From contig NZ_JAWOAR010000164.1 in the NCBI RefSeq assembly GCF_046498435.1, positions 1-7,796 of the forward strand: a stretch of 7,796 nucleotides of DNA, read 5' to 3'. The notes beneath the pieces were generated by a model. The model did no database searches. It saw only the letters and a program-made list of their open reading frames with translations, and was not told where the DNA came from. The position numbers were made by a program, and so were the translations under genes. Position 1 is the first letter of the stretch. Each line of letters opens with the position of its first letter. The DNA is from Longimonas sp046498435. Lineage in GTDB: Bacteria; Bacteroidota; Rhodothermia; Rhodothermales; Salinibacteraceae. Positions 1 through 5,936 of the stretch are shown piece after piece.

Positions 1-115
1 TCCGATCCGTCGGCCACACCGATGCATCAACAAGCACAACACGCAGCGATTACCGCCTAATATGAAGATCTGGCAGAACGCCAATTACACAACAATCGGG
101 ACTTGATCCCACACC

Positions 116-281
116 GTCATCCCAGACGGAGCGGAGCGACGATCTGGGATCCATGCCCCAATGGAGGGATGTATTAGCGGAGTGCGTTCGCCCTCAAACG
201 GCGAATGGATCCCGGATCAGCGGCGCCAGGGGCGCCAGGGGCGCCTTGCCTGTCCTGAACTCGATTCAGGATCTGGATGAC
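116..281. repeat. GTCAT...ATGAC palindromic repeat, 'GTCATCCC' subtype
   Basis: The element starts with GTCATCCC (116-123) and ends with GGATGAC (275-281), so its ends are complementary. Inside are nested stems: CCCAGA (121-126) with TCTGGG (143-148), GGATCCAT (147-154) with ATGGATCC (205-212), and TCCTGAA (253-259) with TTCAGGA (265-271). A 9-bp unit GGCGCCAGG is repeated about 2.5 times at 222-246. The design matches the repeats at 2387-2544 and 5335-5968 (same terminal GTCAT/ATGAC), but the arm sequence differs, so it is a separate subtype. Such repeats are typically dispersed in many intergenic regions. No coding function is implied. Confidence 0.7.
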
Positions 282-364
282 GGGCGTTGGGGGGCTGTGC
301 GACTTCTGAACCTATAGCACAACCCGTTCTGAGTCAATCCCTCGCATGCGCACGCTCCCTGTCA

Positions 365-388
365 ATCTCCCTTATACGTATATGAGAT
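365..388. promoter_or_regulatory. Possible operator or promoter dyad upstream of the membrane-protein gene
   Basis: A perfect 10-bp palindrome, TATACGTATA (373-382), is flanked by ATCTC (365-369) and GAGAT (384-388), which are also complementary. The centre is about 50 bases before the start codon at 431, a reasonable place for a regulator site. It is AT-rich compared with its surroundings. No regulator family can be named, and a chance dyad is possible. Confidence 0.25.
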
Positions 389-430
389 ATTGCCACGCAC
401 CGTCGTAATCGCAAAAAATATTGCAGACGT

Positions 431-2305
431 ATGCAGTCCCCCAGCCTGGCACAACGCATCGTAGCTATCTTTTATGTGATTGTAGGCACTCTTGTAAGCG
501 TAGGATTCGGAGGTTTCTTAGTCTACGTCGTCGGGATTGACCTGTATCAGGAGGGCGATCTTTTAGGGGCGGTCATTGCTACTTTGTTTGGCCTCGTGAT
601 AGCAGGAGGCGGCCTTACCATTGTCGTGCGCGTGCTTATCCCCAAGCTAAAACAAAAGGATGCCGACCCGGACACGCCCGACCGCCCCTGGCATGTGCGC
701 CCCGAGTGGCGAACCAACGAACTGGTTGAAGAAGCGAGCTGGTCGTGGGGCGGCCTCGTTTTCTCGGGTCTTTTAGCGAGTATGTTTGTGCTGATGGGTC
801 CGTATCTGCTCTACATCGAATTGACCAGCGCAGATGCCGACCAGCTCGGTGGGGCCATCATTGCGACTGTAATTGGCACGATAGGCGGAACGGTCATCGC
901 CTGGCTCTATGCGAAAAAAGTGATGCGCCAGCAGAAGTTTGGGCGAAGCAGACTGGTGCTGGAGGACATGCCTGGACGGTTGGGCCGGCCGTTGCGGATG
1001 CGACTTTGGGCAGGCATCGATGAAGAGGACCTCTCTGGCGAGGGCCTCAAAGTGAAGCTCACGTGCTATAAGCAACGCATAGAGAAGGAGCAGAAGCGCG
1101 ACGATGACGGAGATGTGAGAACCGTAACAACCACGAAAAATGATCCGCTCTGGCAGGATGTGAAACACGTGCATGGTCGTCGAAAAGCGGGATCCGATCA
1201 GCTTGAGATTCCGGTTTTATTTGAACTTCCGGACGACCAGCCCCCCACCACGCCCGAGGACAAGCGGCTTCGAACCTACTGGACGTTCAAGGCTTATGCG
1301 GATCTGCCCGGCGTCGATTACGAAACCGAGTTCGAAGTACCTGTCTTCGAGCCCGATGAAGAAACGGTTGATGAAGATGTGCCCGAGGAGGATACAACAA
1401 CGACTGAAGCGGAGACGGAGCACACCGCATCCTGGGAGCAGAAGGGCGATGGAACGTCGGGAGCGCTTGCGTGGAATCTGAGCGCCCCTGCCGAGGACGA
1501 ACCCGACCCGGCTCAAGAACCTGAGGCCGCACATGCAGAAGCAGAAGACGCATCCGGAGGGGCCGATGCGGGCGATTCCTTCGATATGCGCGAAGTCGAG
1601 GTTGATCAGGTACAGAGTGAGAAGGTGACGCTCGAACGCCCTGCAGACGGACGCCTCAAGCTGCACGTGGCACCTCCAGAGCACACGGGCATGGGGGTTG
1701 GTCTCGGCGTATTAGCGGTGGGCTTTGTTGCTCTTTCGTTGTTCATGTGGAGTAGCGCGCTGGGGGGAGCACTCATCTCCCTGGTCTCCGCAGGTATTTT
1801 TGGGTACGGAGCATGGAAGTCGTTGACCTATGTCTCCACGGTGGTGGTGGAAGATGGAGAACTGCGTTCTACGAGGGGACCATTTGGCTACGGGAGCGAG
1901 CAGCGCATCCCCTGTTCGCATGTCGACACGGCGGGGCTAACCCAAATGGTGCAATTAGGAAGCAGCAGGAGTTATGGTGTTGAGGTGAAGGTGTCCAAAG
2001 AAGGACTCACGCAAGATGCAAGAGCGCGCGCCAGCTGGTGGGCAAGCATCCTGTCCTTTGCTTTTTCCAAGGCTAAGAAGCAAGCCAGCAAAGATAAAAC
2101 GAAACGTACAGGGGCGTCTGATGCGGAGACGGAGGAAGCGCTGCATAAAGCCGCGGACGAGATTTTAGATGAGGATGCAATGGAGGATGAGATGCTGGAG
2201 GATGAGGCCACAAAACTCATCGCCGCCGGGTTGCCGAATAAGCCTGAAGCCGAATGGATCGCGGAACGCATCGAGGAGGCGGTGCATCAGGAAGCGCACT
2301 CGTAG
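431..2305 (+). CDS. Acidic six-helix membrane protein of unknown function (DUF3592-like style)
   Basis: This 624-residue protein is not one I can assign a reaction to. Hydrophobic helices are visible at about 10-35, 44-70, 106-130, 139-161, 419-440 and 442-463. Residues 170-307 form a soluble segment that reads like a beta-sandwich, ending in a 'PGVDYETEFEVPVF' motif that I associate with membrane proteins of the DUF3592 type. Residues 308-400 are a low-complexity, strongly acidic linker. Residues 468-525 after the last helix look like a small beta-rich, PH-like domain. The C-terminus (565-624) is an acidic helical tail with 'LPNKPEAEWIAERI'. ATG 431 is the only start after an in-frame TGA at 383-385; no clear Shine-Dalgarno sequence precedes it. 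The stop TAG (2303-2305) lies within GTAG, the apparent target duplication of the adjacent MITE. The acidity suits a halophile. Function is unknown; that it is a real gene is well supported. Confidence 0.88.
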   Translation: MQSPSLAQRIVAIFYVIVGTLVSVGFGGFLVYVVGIDLYQEGDLLGAVIATLFGLVIAGGGLTIVVRVLIPKLKQKDADPDTPDRPWHVRPEWRTNELVEEASWSWGGLVFSGLLASMFVLMGPYLLYIELTSADADQLGGAIIATVIGTIGGTVIAWLYAKKVMRQQKFGRSRLVLEDMPGRLGRPLRMRLWAGIDEEDLSGEGLKVKLTCYKQRIEKEQKRDDDGDVRTVTTTKNDPLWQDVKHVHGRRKAGSDQLEIPVLFELPDDQPPTTPEDKRLRTYWTFKAYADLPGVDYETEFEVPVFEPDEETVDEDVPEEDTTTTEAETEHTASWEQKGDGTSGALAWNLSAPAEDEPDPAQEPEAAHAEAEDASGGADAGDSFDMREVEVDQVQSEKVTLERPADGRLKLHVAPPEHTGMGVGLGVLAVGFVALSLFMWSSALGGALISLVSAGIFGYGAWKSLTYVSTVVVEDGELRSTRGPFGYGSEQRIPCSHVDTAGLTQMVQLGSSRSYGVEVKVSKEGLTQDARARASWWASILSFAFSKAKKQASKDKTKRTGASDAETEEALHKAADEILDEDAMEDEMLEDEATKLIAAGLPNKPEAEWIAERIEEAVHQEAHS

Positions 2306-2350
2306 TGCTTTGTCACACCTGAATGTTAGGGTGCGGAGACTGTGCCAAAC

Positions 2351-2385
2351 TCTGTGTTCCCCCTAAAATCTGTGTCCCCCCAAAA
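2351..2385. repeat. Degenerate short tandem repeat inside the MITE-like element
   Basis: Two adjacent units start with TCTGTGT, run into a C-tract and end in AAAA: 2351-2368 (18 bases) and 2369-2385 (17 bases). A weaker third copy (CTGTGCCAAA) lies just before. No function is evident. Confidence 0.5.
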
Positions 2386-2386
2386 C

Positions 2387-2544
2387 CTGTCATGGTGAGC
2401 ACGCGACGGGCCCAGCCCGGAGCACGCCGAACCATCTCCTCGGCGCTCAGCGGGGCTATAGGCGATTGAACGGCCCTGCCAACCTTGGTGGAGATCTTTC
2501 GACTCCGCACCTGCTAGGCGCAGTTGCTCCGCTCAAGATGACAG
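2387..2544 (+). repeat. GTCAT...ATGAC palindromic repeat nested in the MITE-like element
   Basis: The left end, CTGTCATGGTGAGC (2387-2400), is complementary to GCTCAAGATGACAG (2531-2544) at 12 of 14 positions. Inside are the conserved inner boxes GAACCATCTC and GAGATCTTTC, which match the boxes of the array at 5335-5968 in order and orientation. The left arm carries an inserted mini-hairpin, CGGGC-cca-GCCCG (2407-2419). The right arm has a longer, imperfect insertion between GAGATCTTTC and the closing GCTCAAGATGAC. It is thus the same class as the array copies, but isolated and diverged. Its location inside the MITE suggests it entered after the MITE did, though the MITE could also have captured it. 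Confidence 0.65.
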
Positions 2545-2580
2545 CATGTAAGAGAGGTGCGTTACTACCCCAAGATTGAC

Positions 2581-2610
2581 CTGTGACAAAGCAGTAGTGC
2601 TCTGTCACAG
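2581..2610. repeat. Junction hairpin between the two MITE-like elements
   Basis: CTGTGACAAAGCA (2581-2593) pairs with TGCTCTGTCACAG (2598-2610) at 12 of 13 positions around a GTAG loop. It arises because the right end of the first element meets the left end of the second. It could form a cruciform in DNA or a stable stem in RNA, and so might act as a transcription terminator. It lacks a U-tract. Confidence 0.6.
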
Positions 2611-2800
2611 ATGATTCATAGGGTAACGTATGGACTCCCATTTTATACAGGACGTACGCAGTTGCAACTCACGAATGTCATCTCGTCGCGAGGCTCTGCC
2701 TCGTGACGCCGTCGTTTAGGGGCTCCGCCCCGTCCATAGGCAGGAAATGGCGCCCCTCGGGTCAAGTGCGTAACTCCTATGTTTGATAGATGACCGCTGA
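2598..2800. mobile_element. Second, diverged MITE-like element in tandem
   Basis: Positions 2598-2624 resemble the left end of the preceding element in direct orientation, beginning TGCTCTGTCACAG and ending CATAGGGT. A possible right end lies at 2776-2800. Its reverse complement agrees with the left end at roughly 15 of 25 positions, including CATAGG. No GTAG duplication follows, so the right boundary is uncertain. The GTAG at 2594-2597 would be shared by the two elements. The interior holds two tight hairpins, CGAGGC-tct-GCCTCG (2689-2703) and GGGGC-tcc-GCCCC (2719-2731). Confidence 0.35.
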
Positions 2801-2844
2801 GAACGCTCCCTATGCATCTATTTGGTTGTTACCGCGTGTGCAGA

Positions 2845-3386
2845 ATGGATCAGCCGTTTTCCTTTCTGGCATCCGCTTTCGCAATGGATCGCACCCAACT
2901 CCCTCGCACCGCCTTCGCATCCCCCGATGCCCGTCAGCAGACCCTCGACGCCTGGGCCGAGGATGCGCTCGATCGAATGCTCACTCACCTGTCGAGTGCA
3001 GCCGCGCGACCTCCGCTCCCCGACCGCGACGACCGTTTCGGGGGCGAGGAAGCGCCCATCGTGCCCGAGCAGTCGGTGCCCGAAACCGCACTGCTCGATG
3101 AGGCCGAGGCGCTGCTCCAGGGCGCGATGAACCCGGCACATCCCGGTTTCATGGGACACATGGATCCGATGCCTGCCACCGCATCTGTACTGGGGGATCT
3201 GCTGGCTGCTGCAGCAAACAACATGCTCAGTCAGGAGATGCCCCCACCTTCACCCGGCTGGAGCAGCGGGTGACCCGCGCATTGGCCCGAAACACGGCGT
3301 TCGATGACGCCCGTCGCGCCGGTGTGGGGGATCGCTCTCCCGTCCTCTTTGCGTCGGAAACTGCGCACACCTCCAATCTGCAATGA
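2845..3386 (+). pseudogene. Broken PLP-dependent decarboxylase (group II / aspartate aminotransferase-fold) N-terminal remnant
   Basis: The first frame, from ATG 2845 (an alternative start is 2884), reads as the N-terminal region of a PLP-dependent decarboxylase. It includes the typical 'NPAHPGFMGHMDP' segment and the following 'LGDLLAAAANNMLSQEM'. After that Met, family members usually continue 'SP.FTRLEQRVTRALAR'. Here the run CCCCC (3241-3245) is one base short and the frame shifts. The true continuation, 'PTFTRLEQRVTRALAR', is read from 3243, while the original frame stops at 3271-3273. A second lesion follows: 'RALAR' jumps straight to 'NTAFDDARRAG', skipping about 30 residues that normally include the 'SGGTLAN' PLP-phosphate loop. 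The remnant then ends 'FASETAHTS' and stops at TGA 3384-3386. The PLP lysine and the whole C-terminal two thirds are missing, so no activity is expected. Identification rests on recalled family sequence and is fairly firm; substrate is unknown. Confidence 0.8.
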
Positions 3387-3538
3387 GCACCCCACACGAA
3401 TCCACACACCATGACGCCCCGCCTGTTCTCACCATTGCGGGCATCGACCCGAGCGGCGGGGCCGGACTGGCCGCCGACCTCAAAACGTTCGCCGCGCACG
3501 GCACATACGGCATGAGCGTCCTCACCGTGGCCACCGAC
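3383..3538 (+). pseudogene. thiD: 5' remnant of thiD (HMP / HMP-phosphate kinase), fused into a chimeric frame
   Basis: ThiD phosphorylates hydroxymethylpyrimidine and its phosphate in thiamine synthesis; the normal protein is about 260-280 residues. Only the first 51 or so residues remain. They carry the recognisable N-terminal motif 'LTIAGIDPSGGAGLAADLKTF' shortened here to its key parts: the TIAG strand, the SGGAG loop that binds substrate, and 'ADLKTFAAHGTYGMSVLTVAT'. Homologues then continue 'AQNT', but here the sequence switches to a glutamine amidotransferase tail. The start ATG overlaps the stop of the decarboxylase remnant (ATGA, 3383-3386). Nucleotide-binding and catalytic parts are absent, so kinase activity is not possible. 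The frame stays open through the junction to 3808, so a 141-residue chimeric protein could in principle be made. Confidence 0.8.
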
Positions 3539-3808
3539 TGCTGGTACAATGGCGATACGATCCAGTGGTTGGAAGCTGAGCGGCAGCCGTACGCTGTGCA
3601 TGGCGGCGGCGCCCACGCGTATGGACTGCTCTTTCATCTGGAAGTGACGCCCTCTCTTGTCGCGGGCATGACGCGCGCCTTCGCCGATGAGCTTGCATCC
3701 GAGGGCCTGGGCGGCGCTGCGATTCGAGCTGCGGCCTCCGACCATGCCGACGCTCTTCGCGTGATTGCCGACACCGTCTTTGGGCGATGGAGCCGGCGCA
3801 TCCGGTAG
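3539..3808 (+). pseudogene. 3' remnant of a class I glutamine amidotransferase (GuaA-type domain), in frame with the thiD remnant
   Basis: Class I glutamine amidotransferases release ammonia from glutamine using a Cys-His-Glu triad. This remnant has the C-terminal part only: 'GDT' of the usual 'HWHGDT' segment, then 'AYGLLFHLEVTP', which contains the triad His and Glu, and a helical tail ending 'ADTVFGRW'. The catalytic Cys lies in the missing N-terminal half. The stretch between GDT and YGLL is about six residues shorter than I would expect, so there may be another small deletion. It continues the thiD frame without a stop, giving a 141-residue chimera (3383-3808) that should have neither activity. 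Which amidotransferase it came from cannot be decided; stand-alone GMP-synthase-like proteins are the closest in my recall. Confidence 0.72.
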
Positions 3809-3921
3809 CATACACCAGGCGGTGAACGAGCATTCCGCAACGCTGAGCCGTATGGTACGACTGGAACTTATCCGCTGACGTGGCGCTACGCTACTCGCAT
3901 CTTTCCTTCAACGCTTATTAA

Positions 3922-5334
3922 ATGAGCCATCTTATGTCCGATTCCGATGCGCAGCAAGCGGTTGTGGAAGCCGTCGAAGCTGTTTTTAGGGACACCGTTG
4001 GAGCCCATATCCAGGGCGCGCTCATGGATCATACCCTCAAGCTATGGCGCGATTTTGCGGCTGAGGTGGATGTAAGCCGCACGCGTAAGCCCGAGACGTG
4101 GGCCGCAGCGTTGCTGTATGCGTCTGTGCGACTTCGGCTTGAGTCGATCAGTCAGGAGGAGGCTGCCGAATGGTTTGATGTATCATCGGTTACGGTGAGC
4201 AGCAAGTACCGTAAAATGACGGAAACGCTGAATCTGGTTGTGTTGGATGAGCGCTACCTACCCGAAGGCAAGCGCGCCACCATCCGTCAGGAGTTTCATG
4301 TCGTGCCCGACGATCTTCCTCTTGTAGAAGCCCCCACCCATGTGTGGAGATACGCGTTTGTGCCTGAAGAGGAAATGCGGGCGATTGACTTCACTACAGT
4401 CAGGGATGTCGAGGATAAGGTTTTCGATGGATGGGAGGCCATGCATCAGGGCGATTTTGATGAGGCCCAAGCCCACTTCCAGGACGCGCTTGACAACGAC
4501 CCGTGGCTGGTCGATGCGTACAATGGGCTCGCAGCAATCGCTGAAGAGCGAGATGACCTCGAGACGGCAGGAAAACGCTATCAAGAGGCCTATGAGCGGG
4601 CCCGCGAGATACTCGACTCCGAATCCCCTGATGCATACTGGTGGTGGAGCGACCTCGACACGCGTCCGTACATGCGGGCTCGGGCCGGACTTGCCTCCAT
4701 CTATTGGGGCCGTGAACAGTACCGCGACGCGATCGATGAATACGAAGCGCTGCTTCGCCTCAATCCTGGTGACAACCAGGGCGTGCGTTATCTTATCGGT
4801 CCGCTGTATCAACTTGCGGGTGACCTGGAGGGCGCTCTGAAGCACTACCGAATGTACGAGGAGGAGTATCCTGATGACTGGGGCGACCCGCATCACACGT
4901 TTTCGTGGGGCCTGGCGCTGCAGCAGGCAGGTCGTTCCCGACCTGCGCTGAAGAAATGGTATGAAGGCTTCTACCAGAACATATACCTCGCTCCGCTTTT
5001 GCTGGATGCCCCCTTACCTCCTGAGAACATTCGCCCCTTCAGCAATCTTGAGTACCCGTCGTATGCCCGATCATATCTCGATAGGTATCAACCACTCTGG
5101 GCTGAGGCTACAGACGCCAAACAGATGCTGGGGCGTCTCTGGAATGACCCCGATGTGGAGGAGGCCCGCACGCAGTGGGTGGAGCTCGGTCAGCGCATGC
5201 AGGTCATTGCAAAAGAAACGGATCGCGACGAAGAAACCCAGCGACGGTGGGAGCGGATCGTGGAGAAGCGCCGGGCCATTGCCGACAGGCCGCTCTCAAA
5301 AACCGTGCGGAAACGGGTAGCCTCTCATGTATAG
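3922..5334 (+). CDS. TPR-repeat protein with N-terminal HTH-like helical domain
   Basis: This 470-residue protein appears soluble: no signal peptide or membrane helix is visible. Residues 10-107 form a helical domain. Its part 'RKPETWAAALLYASVRLR...SQEEAAEWFDVSSVTVSSKYRKM' looks like a cyclin/TFIIB-like or HTH fold, similar in style to the DUF6398 family, so nucleic-acid or partner binding is possible. Tetratricopeptide repeats follow at about 163-197, 198-232, 249-283 and 287-320, with a degenerate one near 324-355. The WWSDLDTRPYMRAR and NPGDNQGVRY motifs recall bacterial ST7-like TPR proteins. The C-terminal 60 residues are a charged helix. An in-frame TAA (3919-3921) immediately precedes ATG 3922, so the start is here or at Met5 (3934); no Shine-Dalgarno sequence is seen. 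The stop (5332-5334) touches the first copy of the repeat array. The likely role is as a scaffold or adaptor; the partner is unknown. Confidence 0.9.
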   Translation: MSHLMSDSDAQQAVVEAVEAVFRDTVGAHIQGALMDHTLKLWRDFAAEVDVSRTRKPETWAAALLYASVRLRLESISQEEAAEWFDVSSVTVSSKYRKMTETLNLVVLDERYLPEGKRATIRQEFHVVPDDLPLVEAPTHVWRYAFVPEEEMRAIDFTTVRDVEDKVFDGWEAMHQGDFDEAQAHFQDALDNDPWLVDAYNGLAAIAEERDDLETAGKRYQEAYERAREILDSESPDAYWWWSDLDTRPYMRARAGLASIYWGREQYRDAIDEYEALLRLNPGDNQGVRYLIGPLYQLAGDLEGALKHYRMYEEEYPDDWGDPHHTFSWGLALQQAGRSRPALKKWYEGFYQNIYLAPLLLDAPLPPENIRPFSNLEYPSYARSYLDRYQPLWAEATDAKQMLGRLWNDPDVEEARTQWVELGQRMQVIAKETDRDEETQRRWERIVEKRRAIADRPLSKTVRKRVASHV

Positions 5335-5483
5335 GTCATGCTGAACGCAGTGAAGCATCTCTGGTCCTGCGGGGTAGCTTCTGACTTCCGGTTTGATGCG
5401 GCGTCTGATGTCTGAAGGACCCCCAGCACCGGGCTTGCAAGGGCAGCGTTGAGATCCTTCCGCCTTGGCGGCGTCAGGATGAC
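5335..5483 (+). repeat. GTCAT...ATGAC repeat, array copy 1
   Basis: It begins directly after the TAG of the TPR gene with GTCATGCTGAACGCAGTGAA and the inner box GCATCTC. It ends with GAGATCCTTC (5451-5460), a mini-hairpin CCGCC-tt-GGCGG (5460-5471) and GTCAGGATGAC (5473-5483). Left and right arms are imperfect reverse complements, so the unit can fold into one long stem. The interior carries a stem GGTCCT (5363-5368) / AGGACC (5416-5421). It may help terminate transcription between the convergent genes. Confidence 0.75.
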
Positions 5484-5531
5484 GTGGAGTGTCGGGACGT
5501 GCTGACGTGAGGGCACAGGCTTTCCACACAG

Positions 5532-5689
5532 GTCATGCTGAACGCAGTGAAGCATCTCAGCGCCATCCAGTGGGGCCCGTTGCCACCCCGTGTGCCTGGA
5601 AACGACACTTCGGCTGTCAGGCACATGCTGGGCTTGCGGGGCTGGCGTTGAGATCCTTCCCCCGGACGATCGTCCGGCGTCAAGATGAC
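5532..5689 (+). repeat. GTCAT...ATGAC repeat, array copy 2
   Basis: The left arm is identical to copy 1 through GCATCTC. The right arm is GAGATCCTTC, then a perfect 16-bp palindrome CCGGACGATCGTCCGG (5662-5677), then GTCAAGATGAC (5679-5689). The interior has an 8-bp perfect stem, TGTGCCTG (5591-5598) / CAGGCACA (5618-5625). Same orientation as copy 1, separated from it by 48 bases. Confidence 0.75.
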
Positions 5690-5740
5690 GCAGAGTGGAA
5701 GGCAAGTGACTGACTCATAACGCACTGCCTCCCGTCGCCA

Positions 5741-5887
5741 GTCATGCTGAACGGGGTGGAGCATCTCAGTGCCGTGCAGTTGGGAAGCGGTGCCGCCAAG
5801 CGTGCAAGGGGGCGTCCTGTGTGCACGGGGCGTGCCGAGCGTGTTGGGACAGCGTTGAGATCCTTCCGCCTGCGGCGTCAGGATGAC
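5741..5887 (+). repeat. GTCAT...ATGAC repeat, array copy 3
   Basis: The left arm differs slightly (GTCATGCTGAACGGGGTGGA then GCATCTC). The right arm is GAGATCCTTC, a short CGCC-tgc-GGCG hairpin (5867-5877) and GTCAGGATGAC (5877-5887). The interior stem is CCGTGCA (5772-5778) / TGCACGG (5822-5828). Same orientation, 51 bases after copy 2. Confidence 0.75.
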
Positions 5888-5936
5888 CCAGGGGTGGGAG
5901 GGTGTGCCTATTCGAATGTCCAGCCTTCCCACCCAT

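Larger units (their letters stand above)
1..430. other. Non-coding leader region with one palindromic repeat
   Basis: No gene can be supported here. The first 60 bases are open in frame 1 and end in TAA at 58-60. They could be the tail of an upstream gene, but other frames are open over the same stretch, so this is undecidable. Positions 116-281 hold a GTCAT...ATGAC palindromic repeat, listed separately. Positions 282-430 have no coding signal apart from a small dyad at 365-388. They form the upstream region of the membrane-protein gene. Confidence 0.6.
2302..2597. mobile_element. MITE-like element with 27-bp imperfect inverted ends and GTAG duplication
   Basis: The element itself spans 2306-2593 (288 bp). 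Its left end (2306-2332) and the reverse complement of its right end (2567-2593) agree at 22 of 27 positions. The outermost 12 bases, TGCTTTGTCACA, match perfectly. It is flanked on both sides by GTAG (2302-2305 and 2594-2597), consistent with a 4-bp target-site duplication. There is no transposase reading frame, so it would be non-autonomous and moved by an enzyme encoded elsewhere; I cannot name the parent IS family. It contains a degenerate short tandem repeat (2351-2385) and a nested GTCAT-type palindromic repeat (2387-2544). The left duplication supplies the stop codon of the upstream gene. If GTAG was the original target, the protein end was preserved. Confidence 0.65.

Noticed and set aside
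2689..2731. Rho-independent terminator from the two GC hairpins
   Set aside because: Neither hairpin is followed by a T-run, and no intact gene ends just before them. They look like part of a dispersed repeat.
2812..2844. ATG at 2812 as the start of the decarboxylase remnant
   Set aside because: The extra residues (HLFGCYRVCR) overlap the end of the MITE-like region and do not resemble the family; 2845 or 2884 is more likely.
3227..3811. 194-codon minus-strand frame opposite the pseudogenes
   Set aside because: It is the antisense shadow of GC-rich coding remnants. The plus strand gives recognisable protein families; the minus strand gives none.
4258..4896. 212-codon minus-strand frame inside the TPR gene
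   Set aside because: It lies fully antisense to a well-supported gene and its translation has no recognisable domain.
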